NCBI GenBank assembly: GCA_029339195.1
Contig: JAPTJF010000304.1
Span: 1-64,000 of the forward strand
Reading direction: 5' to 3'
Length of the DNA stretch: 64,000 nt
Origin: Micractinium sp. NFX-FRZ
Taxonomy: Eukaryota; Chlorophyta; Trebouxiophyceae; Chlorellales; Chlorellaceae
Positions 47,886 through 58,302 of the stretch are shown here, one piece after another. A program made the translations under genes and the position numbers. The notes under the pieces are model-generated. The model had not been told where the DNA came from, searched no databases, and saw only the letters and a program-made list of their open reading frames with translations. Position 1 is the first letter of the stretch, and every line of letters begins with the position of its first letter.

Positions 47886-50800
47886 ATGGCGCTCCAAATC
47901 GCCGGGCAGGGCCTGAGGGCTCTGGCAGCGGGCCGTTCCTTGGGCGGCGGGCTGTTGGCCTCCCTGCGTGGTTTCAGTGCTCAGCCGGCGCCAGTGGAAG
48001 GTGCGCTTGGGGTTGGTCCGGCTCGTGTCATGGTTTTCGCGACCCGCAAATTGCGCCCTGTCCCCAACCGGGCGCCCCGGGGCGCAGGGTTGTCATTCTG
48101 TGCACCTTACTCTTCGATCCAAGCGTCCCGGCTGGAAGCAGGATAGCATTGGGCAGTGGTAGCTTCCACCGCCGCTCCGGCCCGCCGCCGCCAGCCTCGT
48201 CCGCTGCAGCCGTCGCCTGGCTGCAAGCCCCCTGCTGCGCTTTGCCGTTCACCTCTTGTTGCAGATGAGATGATCGAGAAGAAGGGCATTCAGCTGCATG
48301 GTGCTCCGATGTACCTGGACATGCAGGCAAGAAAAGAAGCAGCTTGTTGCTTTGCCGTGCCGCCCTTCTTGCCTCGCAGTACTGGCCAGTGTGCTTCCTA
48401 TGCGGGGTCCTGCACCTGCACTTTGGCGCCAGCCAACCTCGGCCCTGCTCCATCCGCCTGCAGGCCACCACCCCGCTGGACCCTCGTGTCGTGGATGCCA
48501 TGCTGCCCTTCATGACTGAGCAGTATGGCAACCCGCACTCACGCACCCACCTCTACGGGTGGGAGGCGGAGGAGGCGGTGGAGACGGCGCGTGGGCAGGT
48601 GCGCGCTGCATGTGCTGGGTGCGCGGTGGTGTTGAGTGTGTGGCCAGTGAGGGCAGGGGTGTTGCAGGAGTGCCTGCAGCACATCATTGCAGGCTGTGCA
48701 CATTTGTTCTCGCAGAGGTCGACTTTTGGTCGCTCGTCAAGTGTCGCTCTGCCTGCTGCCCGCCTGCTGCTCGCATCCCCAGCCTGCACACATTCAGAAC
48801 GGTACTTCCAGTCCTTTTTTTTCTCGTTCTTCTAGATTTCTTCTCAGCTGGAATTGCGTGGACCCCGAGCTCAATGCCCCCCTCTTGGCAAACTATACCC
48901 GTCCCACTCCTCATTCTCTGGCATCCCCCTCTGCACCTGTTTCCCAGATCTCCTCTTTGATTGGCGCCGACCCCAAGGAGATCATCTTCACCAGCGGTGC
49001 CACCGAGTCCAACAACCTCGCCATCAAGGGTGTGGCGGGCTTTTACCGGGACAAGAAGAAACACGTCATCACCACGCAGGTGGGCAATCTATGTGTGCAG
49101 TTGCGGGATGGGATGCGTCAGTTGCTTGCAGATGATAAAGACACATTAAGGAAGAAGATGTATGGCATCACCCTGGAGGTTGGTCAGTTGCATTTATTTT
49201 TTTGGCAATTTGCGGTGTGATTGCTGATGCGGTTGCCGGCTTCTGCTGAGATGCGTGTCGACCCTACGCAGGTTGGTTTTGATGTGCAGCTTTGGTAATT
49301 TCCAAGTTGTTTACTTTACTTTGCAAGGAGAAGATGGCTCTTTGGAATATCACTGTATGGAACATTCAGTAGCATGTTGGGCAGTTCTCTCTTTGTGTGT
49401 GTGAGTGGTGGAGTCTGCGGAAAGTCGAAGAAGCATGTCGTTACCACGCAGGTGGGGCACCAAAGCCTGCGTTTGTACATTGTCACTCATGAGAGGGTTG
49501 GTTGTTGGGCAGGCCCCTGTGACTCCCTTTTAGAAGGAGGGAAGTTTTGGCGCAGATGTGATTGGCAGCGGCGTGAGGTAATTGTGCTTGCACATTTGGG
49601 GGTTGAATGTGTGCACATGGCTTTATGTTGAAAGTTGAGCCGCTGTATTTGCAAAGCTGGAGCGCTCGCCAGGCATGTGTCCTGGGCAGTGCCTGCCATC
49701 TGACTGCACTCCTGCACTCTCCATGCATTGTCTCCTCTCGGCAACCACTTTTATCAACAGGAAGGTGCTGCCCCCTGGCTGGCCTGCAGACGGACCACAA
49801 GTGTGTGCTGGACTCGTGCCGCTACCTGCAGCAGCGCGGGTTTGATGTGACCTACCTGCCAGTGGAGAAGAACGGGCTGATCAACATGGAGCAGCTGGCA
49901 GATGCCATCAGGCCAGACACCAGCATCGTGAGTATGGCTCGCTCGCCTGGTTTGCTGTGTTACTCATGCTCAGGTTCTGTATCCAGCCTGGTGGTGCTTG
50001 TTTGTTTTGCCTGTCAATTTAGCTTACTTGCATGGTGTCAGCCCGCAACAGAGCTTGCAGGCGCCGACCATGCACCTGGCCCCTGATCCTGTCAAAACTT
50101 GTGCAGGTCTCTGTGATGGCTGTGAACAACGAGATCGGGGTGGTGCAGCCGCTGGCGGAGATTGGCAAGCTGTGCCGTGAGAAGAAGGTGTTCTTCCATA
50201 CCGACGCGGCGCAGGCAAGTTGGAATTATTGACCTGCATGGCGCAGACACGTGCAGACATGGTGCAAGCATGCTAGAGCATGCTCTGGATGCGAACGGTC
50301 TCATGTCAACTGCTTAATGCAGTTTCAGGTACAGCACGCATTGTGTGAGAACGCTTTTGAGCTCAGATCACGCCACCAACCATCAATCCCTCTTGCAGGC
50401 AGTAATGAAGGTCCCCAACGACATGTGCACTGTGAACATTGACTTGTTGTCCATCGTTCTCACACTGCTATCCTCACTGCATCCTGTCCAGGCGAAGGTC
50501 AAGACCCCTATTGCTGTCGACGCTTGGATCTTTTGCGTGCTTCTTGTGACTCGAATAAACTTTTGAATCTTCAAAAACGGCCAACAGCTCTTTCTGTTGC
50601 TCTGCAGGCTATGCGCAACTTTTCCTTTGACGTCAACGCCATGATTGACCTGCTTCCCACGTTGACCAAGTCTAACAAATCATTCTCGCACCTCTTCTCC
50701 GGTTGTTGTTCTGCAGGCTGTGGGCAAGATCCCGATTGATGTCAACGCAATGAACATCGACCTGCTGTCCATCAGCGGCCATAAGCTGTACGGGCCCAAG

Positions 50801-53080
50801 GGCATTGGGGCGATCTACATCCGGCGCCGCCCACGCGTGCGACTGGAGGCGCAGATGAGCGGCGGAGGGCAGGAGCGCGGCCTGCGCAGCGGCACCGTGC
50901 CGCACTTCCTGGCCGTGGGTGCGCTGGGTGGGGCAGGGTTGTACGTGCAGGGGTGATCATCCGTGTAGTATGGTTTGGCTGACTGGTCGTCCTGTTGGTA
51001 TGCAGAACTTTGTGTCTGATAGCCCAGGGAAGTCTGATAGTGCAACAAGGGTGCCCATCCCTACATGAGACCAGAGGTAGCACATAGTTTGTTCATCAGC
51101 ACCTCGACCCTGCATATGTGTCTTCTCATGCGCAGGACTGGGTGCTGCATGCGACATTGCGGCGCAAGAGATGCAGCGGGACCAGACACACATCAAGCGG
51201 CTGAGCGATCGGCTGTACCACGGCATCACATCACAGCTGCAGGTAGGGGTTGGCCTGTTAAGCTTGTTAGAATGTCAGGAGCTCCTCTCCCTCTGCTGTC
51301 AGAGGCGCAGGGGTGAGGTTGCGCGGGGGGGGGCCAGAATGGGCGGGCCTGGGCACAGGTTTTGTTGCCGCACAATCTGCATTTCCCTGCACAGCTGTTC
51401 CGAACAACGTGCAATGCAAATCGTTTACCACTCCGTCATCTGCCTTTTGCATCCACCTGATGCCTCACTCCTACCTTTGTTTGCCCCACCTCACAGGGCG
51501 TGGTACTGAACGGGGACGACACAGCTCGGTACTGGGGCAACATCAACCTCTCCTTTGCATATGTGGAGGGAGAGTCGCTGCTAATGGGACTCAAGGTGGG
51601 TCAGCCAGGGTGCCGTGTTCACGGGACCCAGCTTGTTTGGGTCTGCCAGAGTGGGTCGGCGCTGTACTGTGCGCTGTTTGGTGCATCAAGGATCGTTTTT
51701 ACTTTTGCCGCATTACAGTGACAATCACGTATTTGTTCTTGCTTGGCTTGCATTGAGCACTGGCTTTTGTCAATAAACTTCCGTCATTGCTTGCCTTGCG
51801 TAGCACAGTGTGTGTGTCAGTCCAGTTCAGGGTGTGTTCTTCTGCCATGCTCATATCGAAGTTTAGACGTCCATTTCGCTTTGGCCTGCGTACATAGTTC
51901 GTGAGTGTTGGTTATGTGTGGTGTTGTGCTTTGGCCTGCATTGTACAGTCCACACCTCAGATAAGATCAAGTGCTCGTTCTGCTTCGGCCCGATCTGCAA
52001 TTTTGACCACTCTGCAGCGGATTTTGCCCTTGTGAAACATGCACCCGTGCTCTGGGCTGTGCGCAGGACGTTGCGGTTTCCAGCGGCAGCGCGTGCACCA
52101 GCGCCAGCCTGGAGCCCTCTTACGTGCTGCGCGCGCTAGGCGTGGAGGAGGACATGGTGCGAGTGCTGCGCATGCTGCTTGTGTACTGTTTGGTTCAGAG
52201 TATACCCTGCGAGCCTGAAACTGGCCCTGTGCCAGCATGGGGTCACCCTCCAGCTGCGTGTGCAATTCCGCCGCATCTTCGCAATGCATTCGCCCACTGT
52301 ACTAACCACTTGAGGCACACGTGCACACTCCCATCTGCTCTAGATCTCCATTCCATGCAAGCAACTGGTAGCAGGCAGGCACGCATGTCCACCCATGTTT
52401 TGTCATCTGTCAAACCAATCTTCCAAACCCGAAAGTGATCTGATAAACTTCACATCAATGCACCCTGCCCCCCCTGTGTGCAGGCGCACACATCCATCCG
52501 CTTTGGCCTGGGGCGCTTCACAACCGAGGCGGAGGTGGACCGTGCTGTGGAGCTCACAGTGCAGCACGTGAACAAGGTGGGTTGGTGGGATGCGGGCAAG
52601 ATGAGCATTTGCAATACCGGGCGTGGGGCATGCACCTGGGATGTCATGGTGTGCCAGACAGTGCTGCGTGCATGCAGGGTTTGTGCAAGCCTGCATGATC
52701 TATTGCCGAGCAGCAATAATGGTAACATGGGCTCATGCATGCTCCACATGTTGATCACTGTGGGACCCTGCCCCCAGCACTGTTGCATCCTTGTCAATAA
52801 TTTTATCACGACTCGATTGTTTCAATGGTACACTTCCACCTGTGCGTGCAGCTGCGCGAGATGTCGCCGCTGTGGGAAATGGTTCAGGTGCATGTGCAAC
52901 TTGGGTGCAAGGATAAAATATTGCATGCTCGGGGGCAGCTTGCTTGCTTGAGGCCAAGCTCTAGTGTGTGGTATGCATACCAAGACTTTCTGTGAGGTTC
53001 AGTGTGACTAACCCATGTGCTGTGGTCATGGACTGCAGGAGGGCATCGACATCAGCAAGATTCAGTGGAGCCAGCACTGA
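47886..53080 (+). CDS. NFS1: Mitochondrial cysteine desulfurase NFS1
   Basis: Thirteen exons: 47886-48000, 48265-48326, 48464-48598, 48948-49079, 49790-49927, 50107-50214, 50717-50918, 51136-51242, 51497-51595, 52067-52156, 52484-52576, 52852-52887, 53039-53080; 1,359 nt, 452 aa. The N-terminal about 35 residues are Arg/Leu/Ala-rich and end in FSAQPA, a mitochondrial presequence. Family landmarks are [42 protein letters not shown], the PLP lysine in SISGHK (Lys253), and the persulfide cysteine in SSGSACTS (Cys376). It removes sulfur from cysteine for Fe-S cluster assembly with ISD11, ISCU and frataxin. Introns 2 and 6 are GC-AG (CAG|GCAAG), which keeps the conserved frame. Introns 4 and 6 carry exon echoes. 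Confidence 0.97.
49149..49456 (+). repeat. Intronic echoes of the NFS1 exon 4 end
   Basis: The exon end AAGAAGAAACACGTCATCAC plus CACGCAG|GTGGGC (ending 49079) is copied at 49416-49456 (AAGAAGCATGTCGTTACCAC, then GCAG|GTGGGG, donor kept). A more decayed copy is at 49149-49186 (AAGAAGATGTATGGCATCAC, then CTGGAGGTTGGT). Confidence 0.9.
50392..50670 (+). repeat. Two intronic echoes of the NFS1 exon 7 start
   Basis: Exon 7 begins CTGCAG|GCTGTGGGCAAG at 50717. Copies begin after TTGCAG at 50399 and CTGCAG at 50608, both with intact AG. In frame they read [19 protein letters not shown] and [19 protein letters not shown], against [19 protein letters not shown] in the true exon. Spacings are 209 and 109 bp. 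Confidence 0.97.
51875..51995 (+). repeat. Three decayed ~51-bp units in NFS1 intron 9
   Basis: TTCGCTTTGGCCTGCG at 51875, TGTGCTTTGGCCTGCA near 51926 and CTGCTTCGGCCCGATCTGC near 51978 are spaced about 51 bp apart. The core GCTTTGGCCTG also occurs in exon 11 (ATCCGCTTTGGCCTGGGGCG). Confidence 0.6.
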
Positions 53081-53301
53081 GTGGCAGCTATGGCCACTAG
53101 TTGCCCTGCTCGGCTCCTCAACCAGGCCGATCCCCCATCTTATATGCATGCTGTACCATGATACTGGTCTTTGCGCGCTCAGACTTCTCTGTTATCTTTT
53201 CCTGCTTCCTGACTCGGAGTTCTGCACACTACATCTCATGATCATACGCCAACCTTTGTTGCCAGCAGCTGTGTAGTGATACTCTTGTGATACTCTTGGC
53301 C

Positions 53302-53306
53302 TTACA
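53302..53306 (-). promoter_or_regulatory. TGTAA poly(A) signal candidate for SufD
   Basis: TTACA on the plus strand, 188 bp downstream of the SufD stop codon on the minus strand. Confidence 0.45.
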
Positions 53307-53393
53307 GGAACGAAACCACCGAATGCTGGCGACTTGTGGACAGAATCAGGATTGGAAAATGGGGGGCAATGAAAGCGCAAGGTTTCAGAGGGA

Positions 53394-53410
53394 GGGGGGG
53401 GGGGGGGGGG
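53394..53410. repeat. G17 homopolymer
   Basis: An uninterrupted run of 17 G's in the SufD 3' flank. The length may be inexact in the assembly. Confidence 0.85.
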
Positions 53411-53493
53411 TATCAAGTCATGCGTTGCATTGTGGAAGCATAATGCGAGGGGGGCTGGCCTGGCAAGCCCCGTCTTCCGTGAAAGTGCTTCAG

Positions 53494-56400
53494 TCAAGGG
53501 CTGCTTGCAAAGGAGGCCAGCGAAACCTGCATGGCCGCCTCAACACGCCCTTGCAGCGACTCATCCCGCAGCTGCTGCACCACCTCCCGCCCAAAGCTGT
53601 ACACCAGCATCTGGCGGGCAACCTGGGCAGAGATGCCGCGTGAGCTGCAGGGAGAGGGGGGAGATTGCAGGTCTGATCAGCCCCATCTTGGTAGCGGGTT
53701 GGCTGGCACAGCAGGGGCGCAACAATTGACAGGCAGTGCCCCTGATACCAGCTACACAGCCCCGCACGGAGGAGCATAGCCAACGATACCGACCGTCCTG
53801 CACTTGTGCGAGCACGCATTGAACGTAAAAGGGGGTTTGCAAGCTGCCCTGGCGTCTTCTGACACCACAGCTCCAGGGCTACCGTACAAACACTCGAGTT
53901 CGATGGAGGTAAACACAATGGTGGTGTGTATGCAGTGTGCTGTCCTTGCGGTACTCTGCCCCCGCCCACACCCACCTCAGGTAGAAGAGCTCATCCTCCT
54001 CCAGGTCGGACACCGTGCAGCCGTGGGTGCACTTGACATCGTCGGCGATGATCTGCACCGAATGAGAGCAAGTTCAAGGCAGAAGTGAGTGGACGAGTGG
54101 GCCAGAGGCACGGAGCAGCTGAGGGTGCATATCATCCACGCTGACCTGCAAGGCAACAAGAGGGGTGCACGTGATTGGACTAGATTGACAGACCTGGCGA
54201 TTGAAACATCGTAGGTACTGCAATGAGCTGGGCAAAGTGATTGCAAGCCAGCGCTCATCCCGGTGGCAGCAGTGGCAGCACAGGGAACAAGGCCGCGGCA
54301 GCGCTGCGCACAGGCTCGAAACCTCGCACCAGGGCTCTGCCCAGCACTCCCGCCAGGCAGTTGCTGCTGCTAGGCCGAGGCTCTACCCAGCTGTTCTGCG
54401 GCGTAACTGCACACACTCCGCACTCTTACCTGCAGGTTGGGCTTGACATTGACGGTGGCACGCGGCACCAGCAGCAGGTTGCGGCTCAGCTGCTGCGCAT
54501 CCGTCTTCTGCGCCAGGCGGTTGACCTTGACGTTGCCGTCAAACACGCCGCGGCCAGTGGCGGACGACACGATGCACCTGCGCAAGAAAGAGATGCACTG
54601 TCAACACACGGGGGGTACCTGCACAACAAGCCCTTGAAACGGCGCCCTGCATCAAATCCTCTGGTGCAGCGACCGCCCATTGGGAATGCAGTGGCGGATG
54701 CATAGTGCGCAGAGTACGGGGGCAGTGCGCCCTTCAAAGCGTGCAGCTCACTTGTGCAGCTGGGCGGCCTCCCCATGCGGGTGGTCCAGCTTCAGCTTGG
54801 AGTGCAGGTCGTGCAGCTGGCTGTCGCCGCACAGCAGGAAGCTGGACATCTGCAGGCGGGAAGGGCAAGGAGGGACAGGCCAGCCCGGCATAAAGACGTT
54901 GTGGGCACATGAAGCTGACAAAAGGAATGGTTTGCTGCACTGCAGGAAGTTGCGTCTGCAGGACAGGGGCAGGAGAAGGAGGGGCGTAGCAGGCTAGGCC
55001 TGAGTGGAGCCATGCAGGTGGCTGTCGCCGCAACAACAACAGGCTCACATATGCGAGGGGGGGAGGGGGGAAGGGCTCCAAGCTGCCGCCCTAGCCTCTT
55101 GTCGTCGTGATACCGTAAACTCGCAAAATGGCACCCAAGCCCAAACATGTCACCAACTAATTTTGCCTTGCCTTGCCCAGCTGCTCAAGGGAGAGGTCGT
55201 GGCCTCCCATGCCCTCCCAGACGCAAGCCAGGCAGCAGTATGACCATATCTCGCACGCCAGCGATCACAGGGGCACCCCTGCCACCCAAGCAGTACAGAA
55301 TAGCAGGTATTGGCAAAGAGACGAGAGAGCACGCGCACCTGGCTCTGCGTCGCCTCGCCCAGCTGCTCGATGGAGACGTCGTGGCGGCTGAAGCGGCCGC
55401 CCACCCGCACCTCCGTCATGCTGTAGCTACTCTCCCGCCCCTGGTTCACCAGCGTGGCCTTCACGTGCGCGGCACCAGCACTCTCCAGCTCCACATAGCT
55501 GTGCTTCAGGGCAGCGCGGTCGTCCAGCTCAAACTCAGCCACAGCCGTGGTGAGGGAGGCCAGGCCTTCTTGGCTGCTGCCGTCTGCGGCGCTGCCCGCC
55601 AGGGAGCCAAACTCCTCCACAATCTCTGCAGAAGCACCCTCCTCCAGGACCGCCAGCAGGCGGGGGGCACACGCTGTCGTGTGGCCCGCGGAGGCGGAGG
55701 AGCTGGAGAGGTAGAGGATGTGGATGGGGGCAACGACGGTGGTGTCTGCAGGGACGTGTACCACGACCACGTCGCGTGCGGCAGCGCCGTTGAGCAAGGC
55801 AAACGCGCCGCCGCGGCTGCGCGACTGGGCGCCCTGCAGCCAGGGAGCGCAGGGGCGAGGAAAACAGGTGGGGCGCTGCGGCAGGCAGGCATGGGTGCGG
55901 GGCGGGCTGCACCGGCTGGTGGGCAGGGAGTGGAATGCGTGTAGCCACACTACACCCTCCTGGCACAGGCACAGGCGGCACATGTCCGCAGACCCACACC
56001 TATGGTCTACTGTGCTAAGCTGCACGCGTGCCGCTGCATGCATGCTGCACCTGATACCCCCACTTCAGGTACCCCCTGCCGCCCTGCTGTCTCACCAGCG
56101 CAAACGAGGCCACGTCCTGCGGGGCACCCGCCAGGCCGCCGACATACACGCCCTCCGGCAGGCCGCCGGTGCTGCTGCGCAGCTGGTCCATCACACCATC
56201 CACAACCACAACAGTGGCAGCGGGCGCCTGCTTCAGCCCACGCGTGGCGCAGGCCTCTGCGACAGCACCCGCATCGCCGCCGGCGCCCGGCGCCAGGCTC
56301 TGCTGCAGCACGGGGCTGATGTCTGTGTAGCGGTACTCCTCGTTGCGTGTGGTGGGCATGCGTGTGGTGGCCAGCGCCGACAGGCAGCTGGATTGCAGGT

Positions 56401-56922
56401 TGGCCAGCCTGTGCGGGGTGGGAGCAAGTTGGGGAGCGACATGTGGTGAGCGGGTTGGGTGGGTGAGGCATGAACACCTTGGGCAGCGCAGCCCCGCGGC
56501 GCCACCAGCATCCCAGCGAGCCTCTTACTCAAAGCGGCACTCACGGGCTGGGCAGGCTCGCGGCTTCGGGCACCATGGCCTCCAGCGTGCGCTCGATCCA
56601 CTTGTCCTCCGCTGCCACCCGGGCTGCCGGTGCCGCCGCCGCCGCAGCCCGCGGTGCTGCCGCCGCCGCAGCGCCACTGCCGCCGCTGCGCCGGTGCTGG
56701 TGGCGCCGCGGGCCCCGTTGCGCTGCTGGTGCAGCACGACGGCTGCACCCAGCAGGGGCTTCTGCCCGCAGCTGGGCACCGCCTGCAGCACAAGGAAAAG
56801 AGAGAGTGGCAAATAAGGTGGGGTGCACCGCCGGGAGGGTCCGACGCGTATCGCCCGTCAAATCCAGGCGCACAATGCATATCGCTGCGCTCACAGTGCA
56901 GCTGCGCCAGTGCCGCGCTCAT
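53494..56922 (-). CDS. SUFD: SufD, plastid Fe-S cluster assembly scaffold subunit
   Basis: Eight exons (minus): 56895-56922, 56545-56782, 56096-56408, 55339-55833, 54752-54849, 54430-54577, 53976-54052, 53494-53644; 1,548 nt, 515 aa. The first about 60 residues are Ala/Arg/Ser-rich, a plausible plastid transit peptide. SufD motifs are RNEEYRYTDISPVLQ, GAFALLNGA, FSRHDVSIEQLGE, KATVNVKPNLQ-like PRATVNVKPNLQIIADDVKC and KCTHGCTVSDLEEDELFYL. His450 in CTHG corresponds to the His that, with a SufB Cys, is needed for cluster assembly in bacteria. It acts in the SufB-SufC-SufD scaffold in plastids. Exon 4 is unusually long for this window (495 nt). Introns 4, 5 and 6 carry echoes of flanking exons. 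It is convergent with NFS1. Confidence 0.95.
54123..54158 (-). repeat. Possible echo of SufD exon 7 start
   Basis: GGGTGCATATCATCCACGCT, followed by GACCTGCA, resembles exon sequence around 54025-54058 (GGGTGCACTTGACATCGTCG, then GATGATCTGCA) with a small deletion. Similarity is weaker than in the other cases. Confidence 0.5.
54688..54716 (-). repeat. Echo of SufD exon 6 start with a deletion
   Basis: CAGTGGCGGATGCATAGTGC, then GCAGAG, matches exon-edge sequence at about 54555-54585 (CAGTGGCGGA, eight bases absent in the copy, TGCACCTGCGCAAGA). Confidence 0.65.
54934..55242 (-). repeat. Three echoes of both flanking exons in SufD intron 4
   Basis: Copies of the exon 5 start (edge at 54849) lie at 54934-54962 (TGCAGGAAGTTGCGTCTGCA) and 55012-55057 (GGTGGCTGTCGCCGCAACAA). 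A copy of the exon 4 end (edge at 55339) lies at 55163-55242 (TTGCCCAGCTGCTCAAGGGA, against CGCCCAGCTGCTCGATGGAG in the exon). One intron thus carries copies from both sides. Confidence 0.93.
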
Positions 56923-57343
56923 AGCGGTATGGTAGAAACGGGAAGCTGGGCTGAGTGCCAAGAGCCCTCCCAAACAAAGGACAGGAACCCGGGATCGTGG
57001 ATTTATGGGATGCCGCAGTAGGACGCGCAATTGGCGACTCAGCATCCCGATAGTGTAGTGCTGGAACCACCCGTCCCGCCCTGCGCCTGCGCACGCTGCC
57101 ACCCATGCCAACGGGCGCTCTGCAAACCCACGTCCCTGGCAGACTGCCAAACTCGACCTTACGCTGCAGTACCTTGATTACTCAAGCACTCTTTGCACGC
57201 AAGGCCACTCCAGCACCTTTGCACAAGCTGTGGCTCCTCCTGTGCCCCACTGCAGCCACACGGGGCTCTGCGAACGCATCCTAGCGAGCCAGGCTCCTGA
57301 GCTGCAAGCTCAGAAAGGAATAAGCATTACATGAGAGGATGTC
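56923..57343. other. Intergenic between SufD (start) and the Cys-rich gene (stop)
   Basis: 421 bp; both genes are on the minus strand. It must hold the SufD promoter. TTACA at 57327-57331 is only 13 bp past the neighbouring stop, too near to be a convincing poly(A) signal. Confidence 0.5.
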
Positions 57344-58302
57344 CTAGTGCATGGGCAGGCCATTGCTTTGCTGCGCCATGTCATCAGGCGTGATGCGCCC
57401 AGTGCGCTGCCGCCGGCCCTGCTGCTGCCTTGGGTAGGGTGAGATGGGGAGCGAGCCCCCAAAGTACAGCTGGCAGAGCAGGCCGCCCAGGACAAGGATG
57501 ACGCTGCAAGGACAGATAGGGGGCACGGTAGCGCAAGAAGTGGGTCCTGGAAAGCTGCGGGAAACAGGCAACATAATGCCCCCCAAGGGCCCGCACGACT
57601 CAGAATGGCGAGTCTCAGAGCGGCTGTTAACGCTTGCCCACCTAAGCACGACGGTTGCCCAGATGTTGCTGCTGTTGACCACCCGCTGGCAGGTGCAGGC
57701 ATCGGTCGGCTTATATGACACGATTCCTGCCCCGCCAGCGTAGCAGCAGCACTGCACGGGGGGGATACGTTGGCAGAAGGAGGGGCAGCGGGCAGTTCAC
57801 GCACGGGACAGGATGTGCTACCGACAGTTCCCCAGGTTTGCAGCCACGCTCATGTCACTAGCAACAGCGCGGGGCTACGCCAGTGATGTCGCATGCACAA
57901 GGCGCCGGCCCTCCTGCAACTCACGCATTTGCCAGAACAGTTGCCTTCGAGGCCCTGGGCTGCGCACGAGTCCGCCAGCAGGTGGCGCCCCGTCGCAGCG
58001 GCTTCCGACTGCAGCACCACAATAGGCCCGCCAGCCTACAGGTGCCGAAGAAAAACAAAGACAGTGACAAGGTGAAAAGGGAGCCCTCACCTCAACAAGC
58101 ACACTGCTGCTGCAACCCCTGAAGGCGGCCGGCGGCGCAGGAGGCGAGCCGGCGAGCGGCAGGTGGCCGGCATCACAGCAGCTGCGGCCTTCCGGGCTTT
58201 CTGCTACAGCAGGATGCAGAGCAAGCCCACCTGTGCGGCGCCACACGCGCACGCCAGCGCAAGCAAGCAAGCAAGTTGAAGGCACGCGGTTGGGCTCCGC
58301 AT
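57344..58302 (-). CDS. Small Cys-rich secreted/single-pass membrane protein, family unknown
   Basis: Four exons (minus): 58231-58302, 57925-58035, 57642-57751, 57344-57503; 453 nt, 150 aa. All borders are GT-AG and in phase. Exon 1 is exactly a signal peptide (24 residues: MRSPTACLQLACLLALACAC, then GAAQ). The ectodomain of about 70 residues has Cys clusters (SCAAQ, NCSGKCCCCYAGG, CTCQR). A hydrophobic helix around residues 95-115 (IWATVVLSVILVLGGLLC) is followed by an Arg/Gln/Pro tail of about 35 residues. The predicted layout is type I: signal, short Cys-rich lumenal domain, one TM and a cytosolic tail. I do not recognise the family. The consistent phases and the match of exon 1 to a signal peptide argue it is real. 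Confidence 0.72.

Larger units (their letters stand above)
53081..53493. other. Convergent 3' flanks of NFS1 and SufD
   Basis: 413 bp separate the two stop codons. A minus-strand TGTAA (TTACA 53302-53306) lies 188 bp past the SufD stop. A 17-G homopolymer is at 53394-53410. No TGTAA was found for NFS1. Confidence 0.6.

Noticed and set aside
55147..55944. 265-codon plus-strand frame across SufD
   Set aside because: Minus-strand SufD exons and their echo explain this DNA; the plus frame is incidental.
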